Source: Candidatus Binatia bacterium
GTDB lineage: Bacteria > Desulfobacterota > Binatia > UBA9968 > JAJDTQ01
Reading direction: 5' to 3'
Assembly (NCBI GenBank): GCA_022824205.1
Contig: JAJEAI010000088.1
Coordinates: 1-64,000, forward strand
DNA: 64,000 nucleotides
In this document: positions 1-11,004 of the stretch, one piece after another
How positions within the stretch are numbered: position 1 is the first letter of the stretch
Layout of the letters: the number at the start of each line of letters is the position of its first letter
Notes under the pieces: generated by a model
Databases searched by the model: none
Seen by the model: only the letters and a program-made list of their open reading frames with translations
Told to the model about the DNA's origin: nothing
Translations under genes and position numbers: made by a program

Positions 1-252
1 AGTTTCCTCGGTACCTCCCGCAATGCCGTCCTCACGCAACTCTGGATCGCCCTGTGTGTTTACCTCCTCGTCGCCTACATCAAGTTCCTCAATCGCTTGT
101 CCCTCTCCTTCTATCAGATCCTCCGCCTCCTCCAACTCAACCTCTTCGAGCGCCGACCACTCCTCGGTCTGCTCCTGCCACAGCCCCGCCCAGCCCACCC
201 CCTCAAATCCCCCTCCGATTCGCTTAAAATTTGTGGGACAGCAGTGATTTGA
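1..252 (+). CDS. IS4-family transposase, C-terminal fragment (cut by window edge)
   Basis: Frame 1 is open from the first base and ends at TGA 250-252, giving 83 residues. It contains an aromatic and leucine-rich stretch (LWIALCVYLLVAYIKF, about residues 15-30) followed by a QILRLLQLNLFERR segment. This is the typical end of IS4-type DDE transposases, after the catalytic glutamate. The catalytic residues lie outside the window. The bases just before the stop (about 222-248, with TTGTGGGACAGCAGTG) look like an IS end. Immediately downstream, a frame belonging to another gene opens, so this probably marks the right boundary of an inserted element. The family call is from motif recognition only. 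Confidence 0.72.
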   Translation, partial: SFLGTSRNAVLTQLWIALCVYLLVAYIKFLNRLSLSFYQILRLLQLNLFERRPLLGLLLPQPRPAHPLKSPSDSLKICGTAVI

Positions 253-331
253 CTTTATCAGTTTCGAAGAAGGTATTGAACGCATACAGCGCGAAGTCGA
301 GCTCCTGGGCGACAAGTCAGCCGGTCAATCT

Positions 332-676
332 GTGATTACCTCCAGAGATGCAAGTTCGGTCCAATTGCGCGACCGCCTAAAACTATCCAAGACACCCGAG
401 GGTGTCTCCAAGTGGCAGTTGCCCGTCTACTGGGAGGGTGTAGGAGCGCAATTTTTTATCTCCGTCGCTCAACCAGGAACAGCGATCGAAGAACATAGCC
501 ACACCGAGGGCGATGGACTACGCCTGATTGTCGGCGGATCCGTCAAGCTCGGCGACCAAGAACTTGGGGTGGGAGACTGGATGTACATCCCGCAAGGTAC
601 TAGGTACTCTCTCGACGTGGGCGAGTTGGGCGCGATAATGTTTTATTGTTACCGCTGTTGTTGTGTCGCGCGATAG
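332..676 (+). CDS. Cupin-domain protein, probably 5'-truncated by the adjacent IS element
   Basis: The product is 114 residues from GTG 332. Residues about 40-105 form a single cupin barrel: EHSHTEGDG, then a Gly-rich turn, then GDWMYIPQGTRYS. The two His and one Glu of a metal-binding cupin box 1 are present; box 2 is weaker. The same frame stays open upstream to base 248, the apparent IS boundary, and that stretch (reading FEEGIERIQREVELLG) looks like real coding. The original start was therefore probably lost to IS insertion, and GTG 332 may be only a fallback start with no good ribosome-binding site. The C-terminus (YCYRCCCVAR) is oddly Cys-rich and may also be altered. Function is unknown. 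Confidence 0.55.
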   Translation: MITSRDASSVQLRDRLKLSKTPEGVSKWQLPVYWEGVGAQFFISVAQPGTAIEEHSHTEGDGLRLIVGGSVKLGDQELGVGDWMYIPQGTRYSLDVGELGAIMFYCYRCCCVAR

Positions 677-763
677 TGTCATCACGGTAGGAACGACGGC
701 CTACGGCCTACGGCCTAGCGGCCCAGGCCGGGTAGGAGGACCGGGTCGCGTGCAGGACGGAAC

Positions 764-1588
764 ATGAGCACGGACTGTCTGCATCGTACGCTTCGGGTCG
801 GCGGCATCGAGACCCACTACCTGGAAGCGGGGGAGGGGCGCGACCTCGTGCTCCTTCACGGCGGCGAGTACGGCGCGTCGGCGGAGGCCACCTGGGGCAC
901 GGCCATGGCGAAGCTCGGGCGGAGCTTCCACGTGCTCGCTCCGGACATGCTGGGCTACGGCCGCACCGCCAAGATCTACAGCTTCTCCGACCCCTCGGGG
1001 TTCCGCCTGACCCACCTCTCCCAGTGGCTGGAGGTGGTGGGCGTCGGCGAAGCGTTCTTCGTGGGCAACTCCGCCGGCGGCGGCACGCTGCTGAGAAGCT
1101 CGGTGCGGAAACCTTCGCCCCTCAGGATGAAGAAGATGGTGACCATCTGCGGCAACGCCGGAGTGTTCAAGAGCGACTTCCAGGCCGACCTGGAGGACTA
1201 CACTCCGAGCCCGGAGAACATGCGCAAGCTCCTGAAGCTGCTGTTCCACGACGAGAAGTGGCTCACCCCGGAATGTGTCGAGTCCCGCTACAACGATTCC
1301 ATCGCGCCGGGCGCCTGGGAGGCCCTGTCCGCGGCCCGCCTGAAGCGTCCGGGATACGAGCGCGGCTCCACCATCGACGCTTTCGTGAAGCAACTGTCCA
1401 CCGTCACCGTGCCCTTGCTCATCATCGGCTGTGACCACGATCCCCTCAACCAGTCCGACTGGGACGAGCGGCTGCAACGCATCGTCCCCGGCTCCACGAC
1501 CCACCGCTTCCACGACTCGGCGCACGAGCCGCAGATCGAGGAACAGGACGCGTTCGTCGAGGTGGTCACGGATTTCCTGCTGTCTTGA
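764..1588 (+). CDS. Alpha/beta-fold hydrolase
   Basis: The 274-residue protein has the alpha/beta hydrolase layout: an oxyanion-hole LHGG at 31-34, the nucleophile elbow GNSAGG with Ser103, an acid in GCDHD near residue 225 and a catalytic His in HDSAHEP near 254. Its length is typical of small C-C or ester hydrolases of the MhpC/haloperoxidase type. No signal peptide is seen, so it should be cytoplasmic. It stands alone on the + strand, about 60 bases ahead of the DUF1178 gene. Substrate cannot be read from the sequence; meta-cleavage product hydrolase is one option given the aromatic-degradation genes at the other end of the window. Confidence 0.85.
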   Translation: MSTDCLHRTLRVGGIETHYLEAGEGRDLVLLHGGEYGASAEATWGTAMAKLGRSFHVLAPDMLGYGRTAKIYSFSDPSGFRLTHLSQWLEVVGVGEAFFVGNSAGGGTLLRSSVRKPSPLRMKKMVTICGNAGVFKSDFQADLEDYTPSPENMRKLLKLLFHDEKWLTPECVESRYNDSIAPGAWEALSAARLKRPGYERGSTIDAFVKQLSTVTVPLLIIGCDHDPLNQSDWDERLQRIVPGSTTHRFHDSAHEPQIEEQDAFVEVVTDFLLS

Positions 1589-1651
1589 CACGGCCGGGGG
1601 CCGGATTTACCTTCGAGAGAGAGGAGACGCGGCCCGGTCCGGTTTGACGAC

Positions 1652-2089
1652 ATGGTCATCTACGATCTCACCTGCGACAACGACCACGGTTTCGAGGGAT
1701 GGTTCTCGGGGCCGGACAATTTCCAGGAACAGCTCTCCCAGGGCCTGATCGCCTGCCCGGTGTGCGCTTCCACCGCCATCACGAAGGTCCCGCACGCATG
1801 CGCCGTGCACACGAAACAGGAGGAGCGGCCGGCGCTGCCCGCCCGGCGCGAGCCGGATACCGTGCCGACGCCGGAGCAGCTCAAGGAAGCGCTGATCCGG
1901 GTGCACCACTACATCGAGAACAACTTCGAGAACGTCGGCCATCACTTCGCGGACGAAGCCCGCCGCATCCACGCCGGCGAGGCCGAGGAGCGCCCCATCC
2001 ACGGCACCGCCACCGCCGAGCAAAGAGAAGCCCTCGACGACGACAGCGTCCCCTACATGATGCTGCCGAAGCCGGAACTCGACGGCTGA
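1652..2089 (+). CDS. DUF1178 family protein
   Basis: The product has 145 residues. The N-terminus matches DUF1178 proteins: a start of the form M-x-x-YDL-x-C-x-x-x-H-x-FEGWF at residues 1-18, then a zinc-ribbon-like CPVC near 38-41, and a helical C-terminal half containing HFADEARRIHAGEAEERPIHG. The paired cysteines (C8 with H12, and C38/C41) suggest a metal-binding knuckle. The family is conserved in proteobacteria but has no established function. It lies between a hydrolase and a flavin reductase without overlap. Confidence 0.82.
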   Translation: MVIYDLTCDNDHGFEGWFSGPDNFQEQLSQGLIACPVCASTAITKVPHACAVHTKQEERPALPARREPDTVPTPEQLKEALIRVHHYIENNFENVGHHFADEARRIHAGEAEERPIHGTATAEQREALDDDSVPYMMLPKPELDG

Positions 2090-2213
2090 ATCCACCCGCT
2101 TGCCTGACTCGCCCGACCTTGAGTCTTGCGGCTCACCCGGTGTCCGGCGCGGGCGCCCATGCACCCTCCACGGTGATTGACAACGCTCGGCCCCGTCTGT
2201 TAGGCCGTGCACC

Positions 2214-2690
2214 ATGGACCCGCGCGAGATCCGGCACGTGTTGGGGCACTTCGCCACCGGAGTGACCATCGTAACCACCAAGGATAAGGCCGGAGTTCCC
2301 ACGGGGATCACCGCCAACGCTTTCTCCTCCCTCTCCCTGAACCCGCCGCTGGTGCTGGTGTGCATCGACAAGAAGGCAAACTGCTACGATTGCTTCGAGG
2401 AGTCGGGCGTGTTCGCCGTCAACTTGCTGGGCGAACACCAGGAACAACTGGCCAACCGCTTCGCCACCAAGGGCATCGAGAAGTTCCAGGACACCGCCTG
2501 GCACATGAGCGCCAACGGCATCCCGCTCCTGGACCAGACCATCGGGTACATCGAGTGCACCGTCACGCAGGGCTACGAGGGCGGCGACCACACCATCTAC
2601 CTGGGCGAGATCATCCACGCCGACGCCGCGGGCGACCGCCCGCTGCTGTTCTACAAGGGCAAGTACCAGAGACTTCCGGAAGAGGGGTGA
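2214..2690 (+). CDS. Flavin reductase domain protein
   Basis: The 158-residue product is a single flavin_reductase-like split-barrel domain. It has the diagnostic opening FATGVTIVTT (residues 13-22), the FMN-contact segment G-ITANAFSSLSLNPPL (about 32-48) and a late GDHTIYLGEI strand. Such proteins use NAD(P)H to reduce FMN or FAD and supply it to a partner monooxygenase or act alone. No two-component monooxygenase is adjacent. It converges with the - strand ccm operon with 54 bases between stops. Confidence 0.88.
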   Translation: MDPREIRHVLGHFATGVTIVTTKDKAGVPTGITANAFSSLSLNPPLVLVCIDKKANCYDCFEESGVFAVNLLGEHQEQLANRFATKGIEKFQDTAWHMSANGIPLLDQTIGYIECTVTQGYEGGDHTIYLGEIIHADAAGDRPLLFYKGKYQRLPEEG

Positions 2691-2744
2691 GCCGACGCGA
2701 GCCCGGACTCGGTGCTGCGCCGCGCGGCGGCTGACGCCGCGAGG

Positions 2745-4478
2745 TCAGCGCAGCTTCACGACCACTTTTCGCGCGCCGGGCGACACCGGGTTCCCGTCGT
2801 AGGCGCCGGCCGGTTCGCCGGGCTCCCGTGTCATGGGGTCGCCGTCGCGGTCCAGGCGCGCCGTCAGGTTCATTGGCCCTTCGAAGGCCGTTCCCTGAAT
2901 CATCACGTCCCCTGGACCCAGTGAGAAGGCCACCGGGAAGGCCGGTGCGACGATGCGCTTGACCGCCAGGGGCGGGCCGCCCTGGGCTCCGGCGGGCCGG
3001 GCGATGATGTACAGGACGGCCCGTGCCCCCGCGTCGGATGCCTGTCCGGCTTCCAACTCGACGGTGCCCGCGATACTCGCACCGGCGGGGGCGCCGGGCG
3101 TTTCTCGTGCCTGCTCACCGATACGCGCGATGAGATCGCGGACGGCATTCCGTTGCTCGCCCTCGGGCAGAAGTGCTTCCAGCCGCTCCAGGTGCGCGCG
3201 CGCGCCGGCCGGGTCGCGCCCGTCCTGAAACAACACCATCCCCTTGGCCCACAGGGCCAGGGGGAAGTTGGGCGTGCGCGCGAGGGCGCGGTCCAGTGCC
3301 TCCAGGGCGGCGTCGACATGCCCGGCCTGGGCCAGGATCATTCCCATGTAGGCGTTGGCCGCCGGGTGGCCGGGGTCGTGGCGCAACACGGTCCGGAAGG
3401 CCGGGATGGCGGTCTTGAAGTCCTTGCGCTGGAAGGCATCTTGTCCTTGCTTCAGCGCGGCGGCGGGATTGCCGGCGCCGGGCTGCCCGATGCCGCCGGG
3501 ACCGGTTCCCGTGAGGAAATCGCCGGTCATGCTGTCCTCGGGAGACGTGCGCGGGCGCACCGACTGCCCCAACAGAAGCCCCAGGGTGACGCCCCCCGCG
3601 AGCAGCAGGGCGGCCCCGCCGGCCATCATCCACGACCGCTTGCTCCACCTGGAAAGTGTCGGCTGCGTCATCTCCGGCTCCGGCGCATCAGGCTCCTGGA
3701 TCGCCGCGGCGGCTTCACCGGCATGCCGCAGCAGTTCCACGGCTTGCCGTTCATAGCGGTGTTTCAGGGCTTCGTAATCGGCGTCCGACAGCTTTCCGGC
3801 CTGGTGGTCGAAGTCCAGCTCCCGAAGGTCCTGGTAGATGGGTAAGGGCGTGCTCTCGGGCGAGCCGGGTGTCTCCTCACCGGCGGCGACGGCGGCCCGT
3901 ACCCGCTCCAGGATCTCCGGGTCCGGGTGACCCTCCGGCTCGCGGGCGCGACGCCGGCTCCAGCGGCGCAGGAACCAGGCGGCCATGGCCAGACCGGCAA
4001 GGAGGACGACGAAGGGGAGTATCCAGACGGTCAGGTTGAAGCCCTGGGCCGTAGGCGCCAGCAACACCCACTCGCCGTACTTGGACACGAAATAGGCGCG
4101 CACCTCGTCCGGCGTCTTGCCGGCCTGGAGCTGCTCGCGCACGATGCCGCGCATCTGCACGGCCATCTCCGCCGGAGAATCGGCCACGGACAGGTTCTGG
4201 CACACCACGCAGCGCAGCTCCGAGGCGATGGCGCGCACGCGGTCCTCCAGCGCCTGGTCCGCGTGCGCATGAACGGCGAACGTGAGCAACAGCGAGAACG
4301 TGAGCAACAGCGCGCCGATGACGGCACGGTCATTCCCGCGAAAGTTCAACCTCGACACGGATCGGGGGCGGGAATCCAGGCGGGACAGGGCTGCTGCGAT
4401 GTACGTCGCACCCCTCCACCCCTGGATTCCCGCTTTCCGGGCTGTGTCAAGACTCATGAGGCAGAGACAGAATCTCAT
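2745..4478 (-). CDS. ccmH: Fused CcmH/CcmI cytochrome c maturation protein
   Basis: The product has 577 residues. The ATG at 4478 overlaps the ccmG stop (ATGA), which supports this start. CcmH part: a hydrophobic segment (about 53-70), the apocytochrome thiol-reductase motif LRCVVCQ with Cys90 and Cys93, and a transmembrane helix (151-170). CcmI part: a second membrane helix (about 283-304), TPR repeats (about 340-450) and a C-terminal CcmI-like periplasmic domain (470-577). It would present reduced apocytochrome c to CcmF. Oddity: residues about 13-50, before the signal segment, are encoded by a copy of the dispersed CATTCCCGC palindromic repeat that keeps the frame, giving a long Arg-rich leader. 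A later start inside the hydrophobic segment cannot be excluded. Confidence 0.88.
   Translation of the reverse strand: MRFCLCLMSLDTARKAGIQGWRGATYIAAALSRLDSRPRSVSRLNFRGNDRAVIGALLLTFSLLLTFAVHAHADQALEDRVRAIASELRCVVCQNLSVADSPAEMAVQMRGIVREQLQAGKTPDEVRAYFVSKYGEWVLLAPTAQGFNLTVWILPFVVLLAGLAMAAWFLRRWSRRRAREPEGHPDPEILERVRAAVAAGEETPGSPESTPLPIYQDLRELDFDHQAGKLSDADYEALKHRYERQAVELLRHAGEAAAAIQEPDAPEPEMTQPTLSRWSKRSWMMAGGAALLLAGGVTLGLLLGQSVRPRTSPEDSMTGDFLTGTGPGGIGQPGAGNPAAALKQGQDAFQRKDFKTAIPAFRTVLRHDPGHPAANAYMGMILAQAGHVDAALEALDRALARTPNFPLALWAKGMVLFQDGRDPAGARAHLERLEALLPEGEQRNAVRDLIARIGEQARETPGAPAGASIAGTVELEAGQASDAGARAVLYIIARPAGAQGGPPLAVKRIVAPAFPVAFSLGPGDVMIQGTAFEGPMNLTARLDRDGDPMTREPGEPAGAYDGNPVSPGARKVVVKLR
4331..4441. 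repeat. Palindromic repeat inside the 5' end of ccmH
   Basis: Inverted arms CATTCCCGCG...GGGAATCCAGG (from 4331) and CCTGGATTCCCGCTTTC (to about 4440) match the repeat family seen at 8464-8619, 27777-27880 and 54988-55087. Here the element sits within the ccmH reading frame between the start codon and the membrane segment without a stop or frameshift. Confidence 0.75.
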
Positions 4479-5040
4479 CGTATCGTCTGATGCTCGCCGC
4501 GGCCGCTCTCGGCACTGGCGCGGTCGTGGCGGGCGTCCTCCAGCCTGGCCGCCAGCACCGCGGGCGGGATGGCGCCCACGTGCTTGTAGGTGATCCTGCC
4601 GGCGGGGCTCACGAAAAAGGCTTCGGGAATACCCCACACGCCGTAGTCCACCGCGACCTTGCCGTCCGGGTCCTGCCCGTTGGCGAAGGTGATGCCGAAC
4701 TCTTCGATGAACTGTCGCGCGTCCGCCTCCTTGTCCTGGATGTTGATGCCGAGGAACACCACGTCGTCACCCTGACGCTTCCAGGCCGCCTCCAGGTCCC
4801 GCGCCTCCGCCCGGCAGGGCAGGCACCAGGAGGCCCAGAAATCCAGCATCACGGTCTTGCCGCGCAGCTCCGACAGGCGCACCTCCCGGCCGTCGAACAA
4901 GGTCAGGGAGAAGTCCGGGGCGGTGTTCCCCACCAGGGGCGAGGGGATGTAGCGCGGGTCGCGGTAGAAACCGTAACCCAGGAGGATCACCAGGGCGCCC
5001 ACCGCCATGAGGGTGAGCAGCAGTCTGCGCGCCGCCGGGC

Positions 5041-5044
<4 letters not shown>
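4475..5044 (-). CDS. ccmG: CcmG/DsbE thioredoxin-like protein
   Basis: The product has 189 residues. The ATG at 5044 overlaps the ccmF stop (ATGA). An uncleaved membrane anchor (residues about 7-25) is followed by a periplasmic thioredoxin fold (TlpA/ResA type) with the active site WCLPC (Cys74, Cys77) and the cis-Pro loop WGIPEAFF near residue 145. It keeps the CXXCH cysteines of apocytochrome c reduced together with CcmH. The position between ccmF and ccmH is the usual ccm order. Confidence 0.92.
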
Positions 5045-7007
<1,963 letters not shown>

Positions 7008-7011
<4 letters not shown>

Positions 7012-7451
7012 GGACCGCCCGTGGGCCGCGCGGGCACGAAGCTGCGCACCGTGGAGGGATCTTCCCCTTCCTTGTGCGGGCTGTATTCCTCGGCGTGCTT
7101 GGCCATGACGGTGGAGGCCTGGAAGATGCCGTCCTTGCCGAGGCGTCCCTCCACCACGGCGCCCTTGCCCTCCGAGAAGAGGTCCGGGGGCACTCCCTGG
7201 AAGAACACGGCGATGGACTCCTGGCCGTCGGAGATCCTGAAGCGGAACGTGCGCCGGCCCAGGTCCTTCTCCAACGACCCGGGCAGCACCATCCCGCCCA
7301 CCCGCAGGAAGCGGTCCGGCGCTCCGGTCTCGGCGTGAAGCTCGCTCGGCGTGACGAAGTAGACCACCGCGTTCTGCATCGCCCCGTAGATGAGATAGGC
7401 CAGGGCGCCGACGATGACCAGGCCGCCGATGAGGAACCGCCTACGCTTCAT
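7008..7451 (-). CDS. ccmE: CcmE periplasmic heme chaperone
   Basis: The product has 147 residues, with an N-terminal membrane anchor (about 6-24) and an OB-fold domain. The heme-binding motif is VMAKHAEEY: His119 is the residue that binds heme covalently and Tyr123 is the axial ligand. The family usually shows AKHDE-x-Y, so only one residue differs. It accepts heme at CcmC and delivers it to CcmF. The start overlaps the end of ccmD by 11 bases. Confidence 0.94.
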
Positions 7452-7590
7452 GGCCGTGGGCCTCCCTTCCGGTGTGTGGCTCCTCCATGGCCGCGGCCTT
7501 CCGAATGCGCCGCTTCAGCAGCACCACGTAGAGCAGGATGGCGCCCCACACGATGCCGTAAGCCAGAAAGACGAAGCCCCATTGTCCCAT
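7441..7590 (-). CDS. ccmD: CcmD small heme-exporter protein
   Basis: This is a 49-residue membrane protein beginning MGQWGFVFLAYGIVWG. It has one transmembrane helix followed by a basic KRRIRK stop-transfer segment and a His/Glu-rich tail. Size, topology and location between ccmC and ccmE match CcmD, which helps release holo-CcmE from the CcmABC complex. The ATG at 7590 is 26 bases after the ccmC stop. The reading frame continues upstream, but that part overlaps ccmC and is not coding. Confidence 0.86.
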   Translation of the reverse strand: MGQWGFVFLAYGIVWGAILLYVVLLKRRIRKAAAMEEPHTGREAHGHEA

Positions 7591-7616
7591 GGTCTCGAAC
7601 CTCCGCGAAGCGTCAC

Positions 7617-8297
7617 TCAGTCCGCCGCGTAGAGCCGGCTCCGGCGCACCCGGTCCACCACCTCTCCGAGATGGATGCGCAACGACAGCAGGTAGAAGAA
7701 GAGCACGAGAAACGCCAGGAAATTGATCCCCAAGGGCCACAGCATCGCCGGGTCGATGTTGTCCCACGGCGCCTTGTCGGGGCGGAGGATGGAGGGCGGC
7801 TGGTGCAGGGTGCGCCACCAGTACACGGACATGTGGATGAGCGGGATGTCGAGGAAACCGATGATGCCCAGGATGGCGCCGGATACCGCGCCGCGCCGGG
7901 GGTCCTCGATGAGCGAGCGCAACAGCAGGTAGGCCGAGAAGATCAGCAGCAGGATGGCGGTGAGCGTAAGGCGCGCGTCCCAGGTCCACCACACGCCCCA
8001 GGTGGGCTTGCCCCAGATGGAGCCCTCCACGATGGTGAGAGCGGTGAACAGCACGCCGATCTCCGCCGCCGAGTGGGCCAGGTTGTCGTCCCGGCGTTCG
8101 CCTTTCCACAGGTAGAGGCAACTCCCCACGAACACGATGAAGAACGCCAGGTAGGCCACCAGGATGCTGGGAATGTGGAGGTACATGATGCGCTGGGTCT
8201 CGCCCTGGCGCGCATCGGGAGGCGCCTCCACCAAGCCCCAGTACAGACCCGTCAGGATGAGCAGCAGTGCCAGCGTGCCGAGTATTCGTCGAGCCAT
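7617..8297 (-). CDS. ccmC: CcmC heme exporter/handling permease
   Basis: The product has 226 residues, about six membrane helices, and the WWD-family motif WGVWWTWDARLT at residues 100-111. The conserved His in YLHIPS (His41) is also present; a second family His lies further on, near DIPLIHMSVYWW. CcmC binds heme and loads it covalently onto CcmE. The next upstream gene, ccmB, is separated by about 400 bases of palindromic repeats, so ccmC may have its own promoter. Confidence 0.94.
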   Translation of the reverse strand: MARRILGTLALLLILTGLYWGLVEAPPDARQGETQRIMYLHIPSILVAYLAFFIVFVGSCLYLWKGERRDDNLAHSAAEIGVLFTALTIVEGSIWGKPTWGVWWTWDARLTLTAILLLIFSAYLLLRSLIEDPRRGAVSGAILGIIGFLDIPLIHMSVYWWRTLHQPPSILRPDKAPWDNIDPAMLWPLGINFLAFLVLFFYLLSLRIHLGEVVDRVRRSRLYAAD

Positions 8298-8463
8298 GGA
8301 CCATCAATGGGGGATCCCGCAACGGCGGGGCCGTCCGGAATACGTCATGCGCTACAAAATCGCACCGACACCCTGCGACCCGTGATTCCCCCTCCTCAAA
8401 TCTTCACTCCCGTTCCTCACATTCCCGCTCCTCACACCCTCATTCCCGCTCCTGCCCCCGTAT

Positions 8464-8619
8464 CGTCATTCCCGCTCGTGCCCCCCGCATCGTCATTCCC
8501 GCGAAAGCGGGAATCCAGGAGTGGCGGGGTAGGGGTGCTCGGTCGTAACACCCCACGGCCGCCCCTGGATTCCCGCTTTCGCGGGAATGACGATGCGGGG
8601 GGCACGAGCGGGAATGACG
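8464..8619. repeat. Long palindromic repeat between ccmB and ccmC
   Basis: Arms running inward from 8464 (CGTCATTCCCGCTCGTGC, then CGTCATTCCCGCGAAAGCGG) are mirrored by arms ending at 8619, with a G-rich centre of about 50 bases. Just upstream (about 8410-8465) several degenerate direct copies of CATTCCCGCTCCT occur. The 8298-8698 interval has no convincing gene. A transcript would fold into a large hairpin that could terminate or process the ccm mRNA. Confidence 0.85.
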
Positions 8620-8698
8620 GTGCGAAGCGTTCAGGATTCATTCATGATAGCACCCGCGCCCGAACTTCCCAATCAACCTCAACCGTCCCCAAGCGAAC

Positions 8699-9375
8699 TC
8701 AACCGTCCAGCACCCATTCCAGCAGCAGAAAGCCTGCGGTGATGAAGATCAGGTCGAAGCCCACCAGGAGCCGGAACCAAGGCGTCAGCTCCGCGGCCAT
8801 GCCCGCACCCAGGATGATCTGCAGCGTGCGCACGGTGGCGAGGATCACCGGAATCATCAGGGGGAAGAGCAGCACCGGCAGCAGCAGCGCCCGTGCCCGC
8901 GCCCGCAACGTCACCGCGGCGAACAGAACCCCCACCACGGAGAAGCCCAGCGTCCCCAGCAGGGTGTAGAGCAGCACGTTCGGCAACAGATGCCAGAAGT
9001 CCAGCCGGAACAGGATGCCGAATAGCGGTAGAATGCAGACTTCCAGCAGAAACATGAGGGAGAAGTTGAAGAAAACCTTGGCCAGGTAATAGGCGCCCCG
9101 GTCCAGAGGTGCGAGCAGCAACGCGTCGAGGCAGTCGTTCTCGCGGTCTCCCTGGAAGAGCTGGTTCAGCGCCAGTGTGCCGCTGAACATGAACGCCAGC
9201 CACAGGAGCCCGGGGGCCATGCGCGAGACGTTCTCGCTGGAGATCTCGAAGGCGAAGGAGAAGAGGAAGAGCAGCGAGAGGCCGAAAAAGAACATCGACA
9301 ACAGGTTGTCGCGGCGGCGCGCCTCCAGCAGGAGGTCCTTCCACAGGAGCCAGTAGATCTGTCCGAGCGCGCCGC

Positions 9376-9379
<4 letters not shown>
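8699..9379 (-). CDS. ccmB: CcmB heme exporter membrane subunit
   Basis: The product is 226 residues from TTG 9379, which overlaps the ccmA stop (TTGA). This gives normal CcmB length and starts just before QIYWLLWKDLLLE. Six hydrophobic segments follow. The cytoplasmic loop QGDRENDCLDALLLAPLDR (about residues 85-105) is typical of CcmB and contacts the ATPase CcmA. The longer frame starting at 9439 would overlap ccmA by 64 bases and is less likely. Confidence 0.9.
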
Positions 9380-10151
<772 letters not shown>

Positions 10152-10155
<4 letters not shown>

Positions 10156-10703
10156 AACCCACCGCGGCGGACCGTGTCGATGGCGATGAACATTCTCAGG
10201 GGCCGACTCGGCAACGGCTGAAAGCCCATCTTGGCGTAAAACGCGCGCCGTTTCTCAGTGTCCTCCGGACCCCCATCCTCGATCACGTCCAGAACCACCA
10301 CCTTCACTCCCACCTGATCGGCGGCCGCGACCGCACGGCTCAGTGCGTCGGCGAGAAGGACGCGCCCCAAGCCTTGTCCCTGTTGGCGATGGTCCACCGC
10401 GATCATGGAGAGATAGATGGCGGGAATGCCGCCGAACCGGGGTGCGTTCCTTGCAAGGTTGTCCGGAAGGTCATCGCCTTCCAGTGAATGCGCGTTTACC
10501 GCACAGTAGCCGAGAATGTCGGTCCGACCCTTGGGCGTGGCAACCCAGACTCGCGTGAAATCTCCTGCCTGGTGCTTCCTTGCCGTACGTTTGAGGAAGT
10601 TGTCGAGTCGCTCGGTTCCACAAGAGAAATTCGTTCGATCATGTTTTCTCGGGTCGAGGGGCTCGATGGATATTCTGGGTGGAGCGGAAGTATCAGCCGC
10701 CAC
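10152..10703 (-). CDS. GNAT acetyltransferase, TacT-like toxin of a TA pair
   Basis: The product has 183 residues from GTG 10703; this start overlaps the antitoxin stop. The N-terminus (FSCGTERLDNFLKRTA, about 25-40) and the acetyl-CoA-binding motif QQGQGLG with following helix (about 105-125) match the GNAT toxins paired with DUF1778 antitoxins (TacT/AtaT-like). Those enzymes acetylate the amino group of charged tRNAs and stop translation. The C-terminal segment RAFYAKMGFQPL is typical. The immediately preceding DUF1778 gene supports a type II toxin-antitoxin assignment. Its stop overlaps the ccmA start, an unusual setting. Confidence 0.84.
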
Positions 10704-11004
10704 GGTCCACCCTCGCCCGGTGTAGAGCCATGGCCTGTCGCAACGCGTCCGTGGGCTCGGGGGGTGCATCGAGAGCGGCCAGGATCGCGTCACGGTCATC
10801 AGCCGAAAGCACCGTCCGCTCATGCTCGGCAATGGTGGCCTGGGCCCGCTCCAATGCCGCGCCGGTGACGAAGCTCGTCTCGTCCACACCCAACAAAGCC
10901 GCCGCCTGCTGGATCTGCTCCTTTACGTGCGGTTTGGTGCGCTGTTCCATACGCGTCGTCTTTGGCTCGTCGATGGCATCCGCCGGGTTCCGGAAAGTCA
11001 ACAT
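10693..11004 (-). CDS. DUF1778-family antitoxin
   Basis: The product has 103 residues. After a variable N-terminus, the segment VKEQIQQAAALLGVDETSFV (about 27-46) is the ribbon-helix-helix-like core of DUF1778 antitoxins, followed by a toxin-binding tail (LSADDRDAILAALDAPPEP). The ATG at 11004 has a strong ribosome-binding site (GGAGG, about 8 bases upstream). It overlaps the GNAT gene by 11 bases. Such antitoxins bind their own promoter and neutralise the GNAT toxin, so the region upstream of 11004 is the likely autoregulated operator. Confidence 0.84.
   Translation of the reverse strand: MLTFRNPADAIDEPKTTRMEQRTKPHVKEQIQQAAALLGVDETSFVTGAALERAQATIAEHERTVLSADDRDAILAALDAPPEPTDALRQAMALHRARVDRGG

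Noticed and set aside
8400-8620. Possible CRISPR array from repeated CATTCCCGC units
   Set aside because: Units are irregularly spaced, inverted rather than direct, with no uniform spacers and no cas genes nearby.
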